Shown here: positions 21,217-30,489 of the stretch, in pieces
Layout of the letters: every line of letters starts with the position of its first letter
Numbering within the stretch: position 1 is the stretch's first letter
Source of the DNA: a virus
Direction: 5' to 3' (one strand)
IMG/VR virus record: IMGVR_UViG_3300048597_000182
Location: 1-40,403 of that record
Length of the DNA stretch: 40,403 bases
Position numbers and translations under genes: made by a program
Notes under the pieces: model-generated
Told to the model about the DNA's origin: nothing
Databases searched by the model: none
Seen by the model: only the letters and a program-made list of their open reading frames with translations

Positions 21217-21794
21217 TTTGCCGCCTCCGCGCCGATCTCGTATTTGACGTAGTCGCGGAGCATCGACGCCGTGACGGTCGCGCCGTACTCCGCCGCCGGC
21301 CGCAGAAACGGTTGTGCCTTGCTGTGTCGCGTGCCAAGTTCGACGAGGTGCGCGTACTTCGAGGGGTTGTTGTAGATCGGCTTGCCCTTGTTCTTGCCGC
21401 GGCTGACCGTGCCGATCCGCTCGCGGAACCCGTCACGCGGGCCGACGATCGCCACGACCGCCCGCTTGTAGACGCGGACTTTGTGACCGATCGACTTTTT
21501 CAGGGCGCCGCCGTTGTACGTCAGCAAACCCGTGGCGCCGCCGATGTCGAATTGCACGCTCGTTTTCGTGCCGTACTTCTTGATCGTCTTTTTCGGCCCG
21601 CGACCACCCAGCCGCACGCGGACCTTGCGGAACGTGATCCGCTTCGGGGCGAGTTGCTTGGCCATCTTGGCGACAGCCTGCGCCCCCTTCGTGATCGCCT
21701 TTTTCATGACTTTGGTGCGGAGTTTCTTCGAGAGGCGGTCAAGCCGCTTGATCGCGTCTTCGATGCCGATCTCGGCTCGCACCTGGAACGCCAT
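21213..21794 (-). CDS. HK97 gp10-family head-tail connector
   Basis: A 193-residue, very basic protein from ATG 21794. Features of the HK97 gp10 family are visible: the helical N-terminus IEDAIKRLDRLSKKLRTKVM, followed by ALKKSIGHKV, then YAHLVELGTRHSKAQPFLRP near the end. gp10 proteins act at the head-tail joining step. It sits between the joining protein and the tail completion protein, as in HK97-type phages. Confidence 0.85.
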   Translation of the reverse strand: MAFQVRAEIGIEDAIKRLDRLSKKLRTKVMKKAITKGAQAVAKMAKQLAPKRITFRKVRVRLGGRGPKKTIKKYGTKTSVQFDIGGATGLLTYNGGALKKSIGHKVRVYKRAVVAIVGPRDGFRERIGTVSRGKNKGKPIYNNPSKYAHLVELGTRHSKAQPFLRPAAEYGATVTASMLRDYVKYEIGAEAAK

Positions 21795-21797
21795 GCG

Positions 21798-22139
21798 TCA
21801 CGCCTGCACCCGGCACGCCAACTCGATCTGACGCCGCGTCCCGTCGGGGTCACGCACCGCGACGACGTTCAGCGTCCGCCCCGTCCCGTCCTGCAACTCG
21901 ACCGCGTCCGTGATCCTCGGCAGACGGGGAAGGCAATAATCCATCGAGATCAGCACCGGCAGACCGCCGCCCCGCTGGTCGTGGCCTTGCGTCTCTTCCC
22001 CGACGCCCTCCTCGACCTTGCACCACTCCTCAGCCCACACCCGCCACTCCTGGCGGACAAAGCCCGACGCGCTGCGCGGCAGGTCTTTCGGCTCAAGGAG
22101 CTTCGCCTTCCAGCGCAGTTCTCCACGGTGCCGGAACAT
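21798..22139 (-). CDS. head-tail joining protein
   Basis: A 113-residue protein from ATG 22139 in a TGATG overlap. WRVWAEEWCKVEEGVGEE, then ISMDYCLPRLPRITDAVELQ, then LNVVAVRDPDGTRRQIELAC show the beta-barrel pattern of head closure proteins (SPP1 gp16-like). The place between the phiE125 gp8-like connector and the gp10-like gene fits. Confidence 0.7.
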   Translation of the reverse strand: MFRHRGELRWKAKLLEPKDLPRSASGFVRQEWRVWAEEWCKVEEGVGEETQGHDQRGGGLPVLISMDYCLPRLPRITDAVELQDGTGRTLNVVAVRDPDGTRRQIELACRVQA

Positions 22140-22720
22140 CAGAAGAACCCCGTCCATCGGTACGGTTCGATCAGGTCGCGAACGCCCATCGGCAACTCGA
22201 ACGTCCGGGCGTCGGAGCCGACCACGACGGCCTGCGGGTTTTCGTGGAAGTGGGACGCCAGCATCAACACGGCACGCCGGAGGTCCGCCGGGACGTTGGA
22301 TGCCGTGGCGCCGTAGCCGGCGAGAAAGATGACCTGCACGCTTGCCGGCACGTCCATCGGCTCGGGCCACTCCTCGCCGATCGGAGGAGTCACCCGGGCC
22401 GGCTCATACGTGGCCAGCAACCGCGACGAAGTCGCGACGTAGTCGCCCGCCTCTTCGTCGAAGTACTCAACGTCTGCGCTGATGACTGGCGCGATGGGAA
22501 GGTGAATTTCCCCAGACTCGGGGAACCCGTCGATGTACAGCGTCCACTCAGTTTGGAGCAGAGACCGGGCTAACTCCCGCTCGACAGCGGCAACCGCCGA
22601 ATCGAGCAGTTCGTTGACCGCGCCGTCGCTGATCCCGCTGGCGATCCGGCACCTCTCCCGCAACTCGGCGGCCGTGTAGAGCCGGTACGGGCTGCCGGCG
22701 CTCTTCAGACCGCTCGCCAT
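22139..22720 (-). CDS. head-tail adaptor (phiE125 gp8-like)
   Basis: A 193-residue protein from ATG 22720 behind AAAGGGTAAG. Typical features: LRERCRIASGISDGAVNELL, helical ELARSLLQTEWTLYIDGFPE, VQVIFLAGYGATASNVPADL and RRAVLMLASHFHENPQAVVV near the end. This pattern marks the phiE125 gp8/HK97 gp6 adaptor family, which forms a ring under the portal. Confidence 0.85.
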   Translation of the reverse strand: MASGLKSAGSPYRLYTAAELRERCRIASGISDGAVNELLDSAVAAVERELARSLLQTEWTLYIDGFPESGEIHLPIAPVISADVEYFDEEAGDYVATSSRLLATYEPARVTPPIGEEWPEPMDVPASVQVIFLAGYGATASNVPADLRRAVLMLASHFHENPQAVVVGSDARTFELPMGVRDLIEPYRWTGFF

Positions 22721-22723
22721 CGC

Positions 22724-23053
22724 TTACCCTTTCTTGGGCAGGATCGGCCGGGGCTTGAGAACCGGGCCGGGCCGCGCCGCCGGCTTCGGCTGTTCTTCGA
22801 CGGCCGGCTCTTCCGCCGGCTCATCTTCGCTGGTCGAAGGCCCCTCCTCCGCGCTGGGGGTCTCGGGGTCCGGCAACGGGGCCGGCTCAGATTGAGACTC
22901 GGGCGGAGGAGGGGCGAGGTCGTCGGCCGTCGCCGGCACGGCCGCCCCGCACCCGATGAGGGCTTCCGCCTGGCCTTTCGGCAGGTCGAGCACGTCGCCC
23001 GGTTTCGCGGAGCCGGCCGGCGAGGCCCAGCAGAGGTTAAATTTGATCTTCAT
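22724..23053 (-). CDS. small protein with Pro/Glu-rich tail
   Basis: A 109-residue protein from ATG 23053. Residues 1-42 (NLCWASPAGSAKPGDVLDLP, then QAEALIGCGAAVPA) form a small domain of a type common beside capsid genes of phages. The rest is low-complexity, rich in Pro and Glu, ending in LPKKG. Its function is unknown; it may be a minor head component. Confidence 0.6.
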   Translation of the reverse strand: MKIKFNLCWASPAGSAKPGDVLDLPKGQAEALIGCGAAVPATADDLAPPPPESQSEPAPLPDPETPSAEEGPSTSEDEPAEEPAVEEQPKPAARPGPVLKPRPILPKKG

Positions 23054-23057
23054 CGGA

Positions 23058-23534
23058 TCACCCGTAGTTCGCGGTCACGAGGGCGGCCGACACAACCGTC
23101 TTGTCGAGGCCCGGCACCTGAGCACAGACCCGGAATCCAGTCTTGGCCGTGTCAGTGATCGACAGCACGTAGACGCCAGTCGCGAGCGTCTGCACGCGGA
23201 TTGCCTTCTTGGGGGAGAACACCGACAGGTCGGTCCCGCTCGAAGACTTCGCGGCCACCGCACCGCTTGCGCTCGTCGCCGTCAGACCCGCGCCCGTCGC
23301 GGCGTCCGACAGCCAGAGGTCGAAATTGAACACGCCCGCGATCGCGTTGCCGCGAGCGTCCCGCACGGTCACGGTCACTTCGCAGACGTTCGTAGTCCCG
23401 GCGGCCGGCGTGAACGTGATGTTCGCCGGCACGGCCACCCCGGCGCCGTCGCGGAGATTCGCGCCGTTGAGGCACAAATCCCCGTTGTCGCGCTCGAAGT
23501 AGGCCATGCCCGGCCGGTAGTTTTCTCTCGGCAT
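23058..23534 (-). CDS. putative head decoration protein
   Basis: A 158-residue protein from ATG 23534 with a GAGGAGGG site. Beta-rich with an Ig-like pattern (VCEVTVTVRDARGNAIAGVF; IRVQTLATGVYVLSITDTAK). Position after the capsid gene fits a decoration or head fibre protein. No named family is recognised. Confidence 0.55.
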   Translation of the reverse strand: MPRENYRPGMAYFERDNGDLCLNGANLRDGAGVAVPANITFTPAAGTTNVCEVTVTVRDARGNAIAGVFNFDLWLSDAATGAGLTATSASGAVAAKSSSGTDLSVFSPKKAIRVQTLATGVYVLSITDTAKTGFRVCAQVPGLDKTVVSAALVTANYG

Positions 23535-23547
23535 GTCGCCACCCTCC

Positions 23548-23979
23548 TCAGATGGTCGTGGTGGCGATCACGTCGCCCTGCGTCCCGTCGAACTCGCGGC
23601 CCTGTCCGTGCAGGATGCCGAACACGCCGTTGAGCACCGCGTTGGCCGTGCCGCGAGTGATGACCACCCGCACGTACCGCTTCGTCAGCTTGCCCACGTT
23701 GACCTGCAACAGCTTGAGGTCCGCATTGCTCGCCCCGGCCGTGAAGCCCACCGACGCGCCGGTGATATCCGTCATGCCGGTCGTGCTGTTGCTGTCGCCG
23801 TGCTGAACTTGCAGCCCGAGGACGCTGCCGGTGGTCACGTCGCCGAGGGCCGCGATGACGGTGATCCCGTCGGCGCCCTGCGTGTCGCACACGATGCTCC
23901 CGTTCAGCGTGGTCGTCGCCGCCGACGCCGCGTCGTGGAGCACCACTTTCCGAAGATTCCCAATTGCCAAAGTCGCCAT
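23548..23979 (-). CDS. putative head protein
   Basis: A 143-residue protein from ATG 23979 behind GGAGCATC. Beta-rich, Thr/Gly/Val-rich (SIVCDTQGADGITVIAALGD; TKRYVRVVITRGTANAVLNG). It lies directly after the major capsid gene, where decoration proteins and auxiliary head proteins are usually coded. The family is not certain. Confidence 0.55.
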   Translation of the reverse strand: MATLAIGNLRKVVLHDAASAATTTLNGSIVCDTQGADGITVIAALGDVTTGSVLGLQVQHGDSNSTTGMTDITGASVGFTAGASNADLKLLQVNVGKLTKRYVRVVITRGTANAVLNGVFGILHGQGREFDGTQGDVIATTTI

Positions 23980-23994
23980 CTGTGATGCTCCTTA

Positions 23995-25311
23995 TCAGCT
24001 TGCGGCCAGTTGGATGCGGGCGAACGCTTCCGGCAGCACCGGAGCCGCGTCCATCTTCCGCCGGTAGATGAACTGATCCTGATTCGCGGCCGCGCCGGTT
24101 TCGATCAGGCGTTGGATCTCGAGGCCCATGCCATCGACGATCCAGTAGTACCGGAGGTCGCCGAGGACCGCGACGTAGCTGTTCGCCGTCAGCGTGTTCG
24201 GCGCGTACTCCGATTCGTAGATCGGAATGCCGTCGAACGTGTCCGGCGTGCCGACCGTGGTCGAGGCCGTGAACAGTTCGAGCGGCTTGCCCGTCCCGTC
24301 GCTCAGCTTCGCCAGTTGCAGCACGATGTCCCGGTGACAGATCAGACCGATACTCGGCGAGGACCGGTGTTGCAGCTTGATCGCGTACTTCGCGTTGAGG
24401 ATCGAATCGTAGGTGATCCCGTTGGTCAGCGACGACCGCACGTCCCGCGTAGTCGGGATGCCGTCATTGCTCGCCGTGAAGATCCCCAGAGCCTGAAGGC
24501 CGGCGCCCGTGCCGGTCATGAACTCCTGCTCCTCGAACGCGCCGACCTCGAACCGGATTTCCTCCTGGACGAGTTGCTCGGGGTTGATCGCCGCCGACCG
24601 CATCAGGTCGCGCGACACATCGACCCGGCCGGTCATGTAGTGCGGGTTGAGGTTCCGGCGCCCGATCTTCCACGCCGTGTCACTGGTCGGGCTTTGCAGT
24701 TCCGACCCGCGAACGATCGAGGCGATTCGGTTCTGACGGTACGGCGTGCCCATCTGCGGGCCGTCGATGAGGAACGTGCGGGCCAGCCGCCGCATCCAGA
24801 GCGTGTTGTCGAGTTCGCGGATCAACTCCGCGTTGAACGTCTCGGGGGCGAGGTAGCCGCCGGACGAAGCGATGTCGGTCTGAAGGACGGCCTGCGGGCC
24901 GTGGCCGGACAGGTACGCCCGGAACGCATCCCGGTATTCGCGAGCGCATCGGCCGTAGGCAGCCGTGCCGGCCCGAAGGGTCGCCCGCCGTTGCTTGCCG
25001 GCCGCGTCCGCCCCGAGCTTCAGCGTGATCGAGGTCCGGCCGTTCGGCTCACGCCCGGCCCGCTGCACCGGCACCCGACGCCCGGCGCTCGCGGCCAGTT
25101 CCGCTTCGGCTTCCTGCTGCCGGAGGTACTGGCGTTCGAGGTCTTTGGCCTTGTCGCCGGCTTCGGCCGCGGCCTTGTGGAGACGATCCACCGACGCCGT
25201 TTCTTCGGCGGTCGGCGTGCGGTTCTCGTCCGCCGCGCGGTTCAGAATCGCGCCCGCATCCGCGATCAGCTTCGCCCGCTCGGCTTTCAGTTGCTCGATC
25301 TGCTTACGCAT
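23995..25311 (-). CDS. major capsid protein (HK97 fold)
   Basis: A 438-residue protein from ATG 25311 behind AGAGGAG. Residues 1-90 form a helical, charged delta-type scaffold region (KQIEQLKAERAKLIADAGAI). The capsid domain follows: SSGGYLAPETFNAELIRELD, VDVSRDLMRSAAINPEQLVQ, EEQEFMTGTGAGLQALGIFT and DRDIVLQLAKL-type helices. The N-terminal region would be removed by the protease coded upstream during maturation. The gap 25312-25393 holds only the ribosome site and no gene. Confidence 0.9.
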   Translation of the reverse strand: MRKQIEQLKAERAKLIADAGAILNRAADENRTPTAEETASVDRLHKAAAEAGDKAKDLERQYLRQQEAEAELAASAGRRVPVQRAGREPNGRTSITLKLGADAAGKQRRATLRAGTAAYGRCAREYRDAFRAYLSGHGPQAVLQTDIASSGGYLAPETFNAELIRELDNTLWMRRLARTFLIDGPQMGTPYRQNRIASIVRGSELQSPTSDTAWKIGRRNLNPHYMTGRVDVSRDLMRSAAINPEQLVQEEIRFEVGAFEEQEFMTGTGAGLQALGIFTASNDGIPTTRDVRSSLTNGITYDSILNAKYAIKLQHRSSPSIGLICHRDIVLQLAKLSDGTGKPLELFTASTTVGTPDTFDGIPIYESEYAPNTLTANSYVAVLGDLRYYWIVDGMGLEIQRLIETGAAANQDQFIYRRKMDAAPVLPEAFARIQLAAS

Positions 25312-25393
25312 AGTGCTCCTCTCCCGCGTGCTGTGATCGCATCGACGGATCGCTGACAATACCAAACCGCCCGCCGACCGCAAAATCGGCCGG

Positions 25394-26308
25394 TCAGGAT
25401 GCCAATTCCAACTGCCGTTGACGCGCCCGCAACGCCGCGAAGCCGCCGTCCTGCCGGCCTTTCTCTTCCTCGACCACCTGCTCCAGCGTCCCGATTCGGT
25501 CCGCCAGCCGGGCCGCGATCGCGTCCGCCGCACACAGGCACCGGGCCTCGCCGTACCCAGCACGAACCGCGTCCGGATTCGCCCCGCGTCCACGGGCCAC
25601 GTCGTCGACGAACATCGTGTAGTAGGTATCAACCTCGCGTTGCCACGCCGACGCCGCCTCTTCGCTCAGCGGCTCGTCGGGGTTGCCTTCGACCTTGTAC
25701 TTGCCGGCGTAGATGTAGGTCGTCTTGACCCCGGCCATCTCCATCGCGACGGAGCAGTCGTAATGCGCGGAGTACACGCCGATCGATCCGACCTGGCCCG
25801 ACGGGCTGACGACGATTTCCGACGCCTGCGAAGCCAGCCAGTACGCCGCCGACGCCGCGAAGGTGTTGGCGACCGCCACGATCCGCTTCGCCTGCCGCGC
25901 CTGCCGCAACGTCGCGGCCATCTCGGGCACGCCAAACACGCTGCCGCCGGGGCTGTCGATGTCGAGGACGATCGTGCCGACCTCCGCGTCCGCCGCCGCC
26001 TGCTCGACCGTCCGCCCGAGCAGCTGCGTCGAAGTCCCGCCGCTGATGTCGTGGAGCACGTTGATCCGGTGGGCGATCACGCCCATCACCGGAATCACCG
26101 CGACCCGCCCGGCCATGTAGTACGGCTTGCCGCCCCGGCCTTCGCCCGGCTGCCGGGCCTCGGCTTCGCCCCGCAGCTTGATCCGCTTCGGCCGGCCCGC
26201 GCCACGCTGGACGAAAAACCGCGACCGCACGACCGCTTCGACCTCGCGGAGCTTCGGCGGATGCAACGCCCACGGCGCCGCGTAGAAGGCTTGACTGATG
26301 TGGTTCAT
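25394..26308 (-). CDS. S49-family head maturation protease
   Basis: A 304-residue protein of the SppA/ClpP superfamily, starting at ATG 26308 (ATGA overlap with the portal stop). Catalytic Ser153 lies in NTFAASAAYWLAS and Lys205 in AGKYKVEGNP; the oxyanion-region motif is DIDSPGGSV at 116-124. It is expected to cut the scaffold part of the capsid protein. It lies between portal and capsid genes, the standard order in HK97-type phages. Confidence 0.88.
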   Translation of the reverse strand: MNHISQAFYAAPWALHPPKLREVEAVVRSRFFVQRGAGRPKRIKLRGEAEARQPGEGRGGKPYYMAGRVAVIPVMGVIAHRINVLHDISGGTSTQLLGRTVEQAAADAEVGTIVLDIDSPGGSVFGVPEMAATLRQARQAKRIVAVANTFAASAAYWLASQASEIVVSPSGQVGSIGVYSAHYDCSVAMEMAGVKTTYIYAGKYKVEGNPDEPLSEEAASAWQREVDTYYTMFVDDVARGRGANPDAVRAGYGEARCLCAADAIAARLADRIGTLEQVVEEEKGRQDGGFAALRARQRQLELAS

Positions 26309-27612
26309 TGCACGCCTCGGAGGTACTCTTGGATCGACCGGCCGTTCGGCCCGAGCAGCCCGGCCCGCTGGTCCTGTTGCGGTTCTTGCGGGCGCAGGAA
26401 ATCACGACTCGGCTGCATGTTTCTCGGAACCATGTACACGTCGCCATCGGGCCCGAGGAGCGGCAGGTTTTCACGCCGCCGCACGTCGTTGACGCTCATC
26501 CAGCCCCACTGCCGGGCCGTCGCGTAGGCCGTGTATCGGTCCGCCACCTTCGCCCGCAGCAAGTGTTCGATGACATGCTCGAAGTACATGTCACGCCGTT
26601 CTTCCACGGTCAGCAGCTTGTAGGACATCTCCTGAGTCCACAGCACCAGCCACGGGAGAATCGAGTAAGTCAGGAAGTCGGCGCCCTGCTCTTCGATGTT
26701 CGAGAACGTCGCCCGGTCGAGGTCTTTGAGCATGTGCGGCGGGACGTTGAACCATCGAGCCACTTCGAGGATGCCGAACTTCCTTGTCTCCAAGAACTGC
26801 GCGTCGTCGGGCGGAGTGCTCAGCGGCTGAAACGCGCTGCCGTCGGCGAGGATCGCGATGCGCTTGCCGCTCTTGCCCTCGCCGTAGATGCTCTGCCACT
26901 CGTCGCGCATCTCCTTCCGCTTCTTCGGGTCGAGCTTCCCCTTGATCGTGAGCAACCCGGACGGCCGGCCGTCGCCGCCGAAGAAGTTGGCGCCGTACTG
27001 TTCGGCGGCCGCGATCGACGCCAGACTCTCGCGGGCCAGCCGGACCGGCGAGTACCCCGTGTAGCCGTCGAACCCAAGCCCCGGAATCCACAGCATGTCC
27101 GCCGATTCGAGGGGGACCTTCGAGTCGATCACGTAGTACGGGTTGCCGTCGTCGTCGATGTCCGGGGCGATCCGGTCCGGCGTGATCGGCCACAGACCGA
27201 TCGGCCGACCGGCCGCGTCCCGCTCAATCTCAGCCCCGGCCCGGCCCCACAACAACACATGAGCCTGCATCGTCTGGATGAGCGTGAACCACGACATCGC
27301 CCGATTCGGCCGGCCGCTCAGCAGATCGCTCAGGGGATGCTCGCGGGCGTGCTCGCGGGAGTCGTCGGCGGTCCGTCGGTACAGGTGCAGGGGGAACGAC
27401 GCGATCGTGTTGGCGACCAGCGTCACCGCGCACCACACCGCCGACAGCGTCGGCGCCGACCGCTCGGTGATCGTCACGCCGGCCGATGGTGGCGTGACGT
27501 TGAAAATCTCAAGGATCGACGACGACGACAGCGGGACCGGCTCGGTCGTGCGGGCGGCTGACGGGCCAGCCCCGAACGTCGCCGAGTCGAACCGAAAATG
27601 TGCCGTCGTCAC
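26305..27612 (-). CDS. portal protein (HK97 type)
   Basis: A 435-residue protein from GTG 27612 (GTGA overlap with the terminase gene). Typical HK97 portal segments are present: SAVWCAVTLVANTIASFPLH at about 57-76, then EHPLSDLLSGRPNRAMSWFT, ARWFNVPPHMLKDLDRATFS and IEEQGADFLTYSILPWLVLW. Twelve copies form the ring through which DNA enters the head. It is encoded between terminase and protease. Confidence 0.92.
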   Translation of the reverse strand: MTTAHFRFDSATFGAGPSAARTTEPVPLSSSSILEIFNVTPPSAGVTITERSAPTLSAVWCAVTLVANTIASFPLHLYRRTADDSREHAREHPLSDLLSGRPNRAMSWFTLIQTMQAHVLLWGRAGAEIERDAAGRPIGLWPITPDRIAPDIDDDGNPYYVIDSKVPLESADMLWIPGLGFDGYTGYSPVRLARESLASIAAAEQYGANFFGGDGRPSGLLTIKGKLDPKKRKEMRDEWQSIYGEGKSGKRIAILADGSAFQPLSTPPDDAQFLETRKFGILEVARWFNVPPHMLKDLDRATFSNIEEQGADFLTYSILPWLVLWTQEMSYKLLTVEERRDMYFEHVIEHLLRAKVADRYTAYATARQWGWMSVNDVRRRENLPLLGPDGDVYMVPRNMQPSRDFLRPQEPQQDQRAGLLGPNGRSIQEYLRGVQ

Positions 27613-29264
27613 AGTTCAAGACTCCCCACGTCGCCTTCCTGCTCCGCCTCAATCGCGGCCCCGATCGCCATCAGCGCGGCCACCGTGCCGTCGATCCGCG
27701 TCGTCGATGACGACTTGCTCGGCGTGCGGTTGCCGGCCCGGGTTTCCTCAAGGGCCGTGTTCGCGACGCACCAACCTAACACCGGGCACCCCGTGTGCAA
27801 AATCCGCCGCTGTTCGATCAGACCTTCAAACTCCAACACCGGGGCCTTGTACATCCGCTCCGTCTGCCGGAACGGCCGGACGACATACCCGTCGGCGTCC
27901 AGTCTCTTCATCGTTTGCACCGCGCCCCACGGGTCGAAAACGAACGCGAGGACGTCGAAGTCCTCGGCGTCGGCCATCAGGTCTTGGCGGACGACGTCGT
28001 AGTCCACGATCCGCCCGGGGATCAGGCTGATATGGCCAGACTCCGCCCATCGGTCATACGGCACGCCGTCCTGCTCGCACCGCTCAGCCAAGTCCTCCTC
28101 GGGCAGCCAGAACCGGGGAACCAGACACCAGACGCCGCCCTCGTCCTCGGGCGGGAACACGTAGACAGCGGCCGTCAGGTCACGCTTCGTTGACAGGTCA
28201 ACGCCTACGTAACACGACCGCCCAGCCAGTTGGGCCACGTCGGTCAGGCCGGCGCACCGGTCCCACGCCTCGCGGCTGATCCACAACGACGCCGCGTCCG
28301 TCGGCATGTTGAGGTTTTTGCGCTTGAAACTGTTCTGTTTGCCCGGGATCGCCTGCGCCTGCCGGACCTTCCGCGCGAACTCCTCCGGGTCGATCGTCAC
28401 CCCGAGATTCGGGTTCGCCTTGACCCACACCGACGGGTCGGTCCAATCGTCATCCTTGTCGAGCGTGGCAATGTAAGCGAAAAGCGAGTCGTCTTCGTGC
28501 TGGCCACGCAGCGCGGCAATATGTGCTTCACGCCGCTCCCACCAAATCGAATGCCGGTCGAACCCGGCCGTCGTGGTAATTAGGATCAGCGGTTGCGAGC
28601 GGGCCCCCATGCCCGTTTCGATCACGTCGTACAGCAGACGCGACGGCCATTCATGAATCTCATCCATGATCGCCGCCGACGGATTCAAGCCGTCGAGGGT
28701 GTGAGCATCGGCCGACAACGGGACGTACTTGCCGCTCATCCGCTCATTGATCAGCGAGTCTTTGTAGACCTTGATCCACTTCCGCAGCCCCGGCGATTTC
28801 TGCACCATCCGCAGCGAATCGGCGTGAGTCAATCGGGCCTGGTCACGCTTCGTTGCCAGCGTGTAGACCTCGGGCCCGTGCTCGCCCGTCATGACCAATT
28901 CCGCGATCCCGATGCCGGACGCGATCGCGGTCTTGCCGTTCTTCCGGCCCACCTCAAGGAACGCCTCGCGGAATCGCCTTGTCCCGTTGGTGCGCGTCCA
29001 TCCGTAGATCGCCCCGACAAAAAACTTTTGCCACGGTTCAAGGACGATCGGCTTGCCGCCCTTCGGTCCCTTGATGTGTCTCAACAGCGTAAAGAATTGA
29101 ACCGCCGCCGACGCCCGATGAGCATTCCACACCAGACCGCGTTCGCGGCCGTTGTCTATGTCACGCAGGTGCCGTTGACACGCCAGCCGAACCAACTCGC
29201 CCGCGACGACCCGCCCGTCTACGACTTCGCGGGCGTAGTCAGTCGCGGCATCACGCCGCGCCAT
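27609..29264 (-). CDS. terL: terminase large subunit
   Basis: A 551-residue packaging motor and nuclease. The ATPase domain shows a Walker A variant VGRKNGKT (106-113) and Walker B AAIMDE (198-203). The nuclease domain shows acidic residues in YVGVDLSTKRD (Asp357), FVFDPWG (Asp445) and RIDGTVA (Asp526-527). This is the HK97/P27-associated Terminase_1 type. I chose ATG 29264, which overlaps the small subunit stop as TGATG; a GTG directly before it is the alternative. Confidence 0.93.
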   Translation of the reverse strand: MARRDAATDYAREVVDGRVVAGELVRLACQRHLRDIDNGRERGLVWNAHRASAAVQFFTLLRHIKGPKGGKPIVLEPWQKFFVGAIYGWTRTNGTRRFREAFLEVGRKNGKTAIASGIGIAELVMTGEHGPEVYTLATKRDQARLTHADSLRMVQKSPGLRKWIKVYKDSLINERMSGKYVPLSADAHTLDGLNPSAAIMDEIHEWPSRLLYDVIETGMGARSQPLILITTTAGFDRHSIWWERREAHIAALRGQHEDDSLFAYIATLDKDDDWTDPSVWVKANPNLGVTIDPEEFARKVRQAQAIPGKQNSFKRKNLNMPTDAASLWISREAWDRCAGLTDVAQLAGRSCYVGVDLSTKRDLTAAVYVFPPEDEGGVWCLVPRFWLPEEDLAERCEQDGVPYDRWAESGHISLIPGRIVDYDVVRQDLMADAEDFDVLAFVFDPWGAVQTMKRLDADGYVVRPFRQTERMYKAPVLEFEGLIEQRRILHTGCPVLGWCVANTALEETRAGNRTPSKSSSTTRIDGTVAALMAIGAAIEAEQEGDVGSLEL

Positions 29265-29728
29265 CACGCCGCGCCATCGGCGAACGCCAGTACCAGCTTG
29301 CCCAGCTCGTCCGGCTCGTCCTTGCCGGCCGGCGTGCTCAGCCGGGCACGGGCAGACGGCGACAGGCCGAACTCCTGCAGAAACGACTTCACACGCGCGA
29401 AGGCGTCACGCTGGGCCCGCATGGCCTGCTTGCTGTCGTCGTGGTATCGCCCAACTTCGTCGAGGTGCCGGGTCGCCAGTTGCAGTTCCGCCGCCGCCTG
29501 ACAGTAGGCCGCAAGCGTCACCTCGTCCGCCGAACTCAGCAGCCGCATCGACCGCAGGATGGGCGTGATGCGTGCCCACTCCTCGCGGGCCTCGCGCGTG
29601 AGCCACGACGGGCACGACGGCTCTTCGGCGGGCGGAGCCGGCTCGTCCTTCGGCAGCCGGCGTTTGCCCGGGTTGCCTTCCAGTTTTTTGACCGCCGTTG
29701 GTTTCGGTGGCGGTCCGCGTCGGCCCAT
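29264..29728 (-). CDS. terS: terminase small subunit (P27 family)
   Basis: A 154-residue protein from ATG 29728. The start RRGPPPKPTAVKKLEGNPGK is the signature of P27-family small terminases (RGRKPKPTALKLLEGNPGK-like). It binds the packaging site and feeds DNA to the large subunit. Its last codons fall in a 13-bp tandem duplication at the junction with terL. The preceding gap (29729-29802) holds no gene. Confidence 0.92.
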   Translation of the reverse strand: MGRRGPPPKPTAVKKLEGNPGKRRLPKDEPAPPAEEPSCPSWLTREAREEWARITPILRSMRLLSSADEVTLAAYCQAAAELQLATRHLDEVGRYHDDSKQAMRAQRDAFARVKSFLQEFGLSPSARARLSTPAGKDEPDELGKLVLAFADGAA

Positions 29729-29802
29729 CGCTCAAAAACTCCGAAAACCTGCGGGGATTTTTTCGCGCGGGCCAAGAACGGTCCCGGCGGGGTCCATAGG
29801 TT

Positions 29803-30153
29803 TTACCCCCTCCCCCCATCGCTTTTGCCTATGGCTCGCTGCCCTTGCGGCGGACGCCCCCACCCACCGTCCGTGCGTGCCGTCTTGCGGCCGTGACACT
29901 TGGGGGCGAGCCACTGGAGGTTGTGCGGCTCGTCCGTGCCGCCCTGCGAGCGTGGCACGATGTGATCGAGGCTGAAGCCCGGATGCCACTGCCGCCCACA
30001 CCCGCACGAGCACGGTGTCGGGGGGATCGTAGCCCGCAGCTTCCGCCAGTCCGTGCCGTACCCTCGCCTCGACGCGCTCGGCCGGTCGTCGGACCGCTTG
30101 ACGCTGAAGGTCGGGGATCGAACGCCACGGAACAGCGGGTCACTCAATGCCAT
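29803..30153 (-). CDS. HNH endonuclease
   Basis: A 116-residue protein. SLDHIVPRSQGGTDEPHNLQ with His64, Asn78 and the following KCHGRK makes an HNH nuclease core, and CSCGCGRQ before it provides zinc-binding Cys. HNH enzymes next to the terminase genes are often needed for packaging by HK97-type phages. I chose ATG 30153; ATG 30162 in the same frame is possible. Confidence 0.88.
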   Translation of the reverse strand: MALSDPLFRGVRSPTFSVKRSDDRPSASRRGYGTDWRKLRATIPPTPCSCGCGRQWHPGFSLDHIVPRSQGGTDEPHNLQWLAPKCHGRKTARTDGGWGRPPQGQRAIGKSDGGRG

Positions 30154-30186
30154 GTGATGCATTTTCGTCGGGTGTGGTGTGGCGGG

Positions 30187-30489
30187 TCAAATCGGGCCCC
30201 GCTCCTCCACCCTCGTCAGCGTCTCCACGCCCACCACCGCCGTGGACGCGCCCCACGCCACCCAGGCTTCCTTGCCATGCACGGCGATCAGTGTGCCCGC
30301 TGGCCCGCCAAGGCTGCTCCGCACCCGATCCCCCGGCTTCAGGGGTTCGGCAAAAAGGCTGCATTCGTCGAAGGAAAACACATAGCCCATAGTGGTGACG
30401 ACCGCTTGGGTCACTCTTTTCACGGTCATCACGTCACCGCCGCGAACGGATTTGACGGTGATCTTGTCCCCCGGTTTGAACTCGCTCAT
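30187..30489 (-). CDS. KOW/SH3-like small protein
   Basis: A 100-residue protein from ATG 30489 with GAGGAGGAG upstream. It is all-beta with repeated FKPGDKITVKSVRGGDVMTV and LKPGDRVRSSLGGPAGTLIA segments, two similar halves like KOW or SH3-type barrels. It overlaps the end of the nuclease gene by 56 bases. The function is unknown; such folds often bind nucleic acid or protein partners. Confidence 0.6.
   Translation of the reverse strand: MSEFKPGDKITVKSVRGGDVMTVKRVTQAVVTTMGYVFSFDECSLFAEPLKPGDRVRSSLGGPAGTLIAVHGKEAWVAWGASTAVVGVETLTRVEERGPI

Noticed and set aside
24010-25356. Long open frames antisense to the capsid, portal and terminase genes (also 26308-27561 and 6626-7834 plus strand)
   Set aside because: They mirror strongly supported minus-strand genes, are Arg/Pro-rich, carry no motifs and lack ribosome sites. 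They result from high GC.
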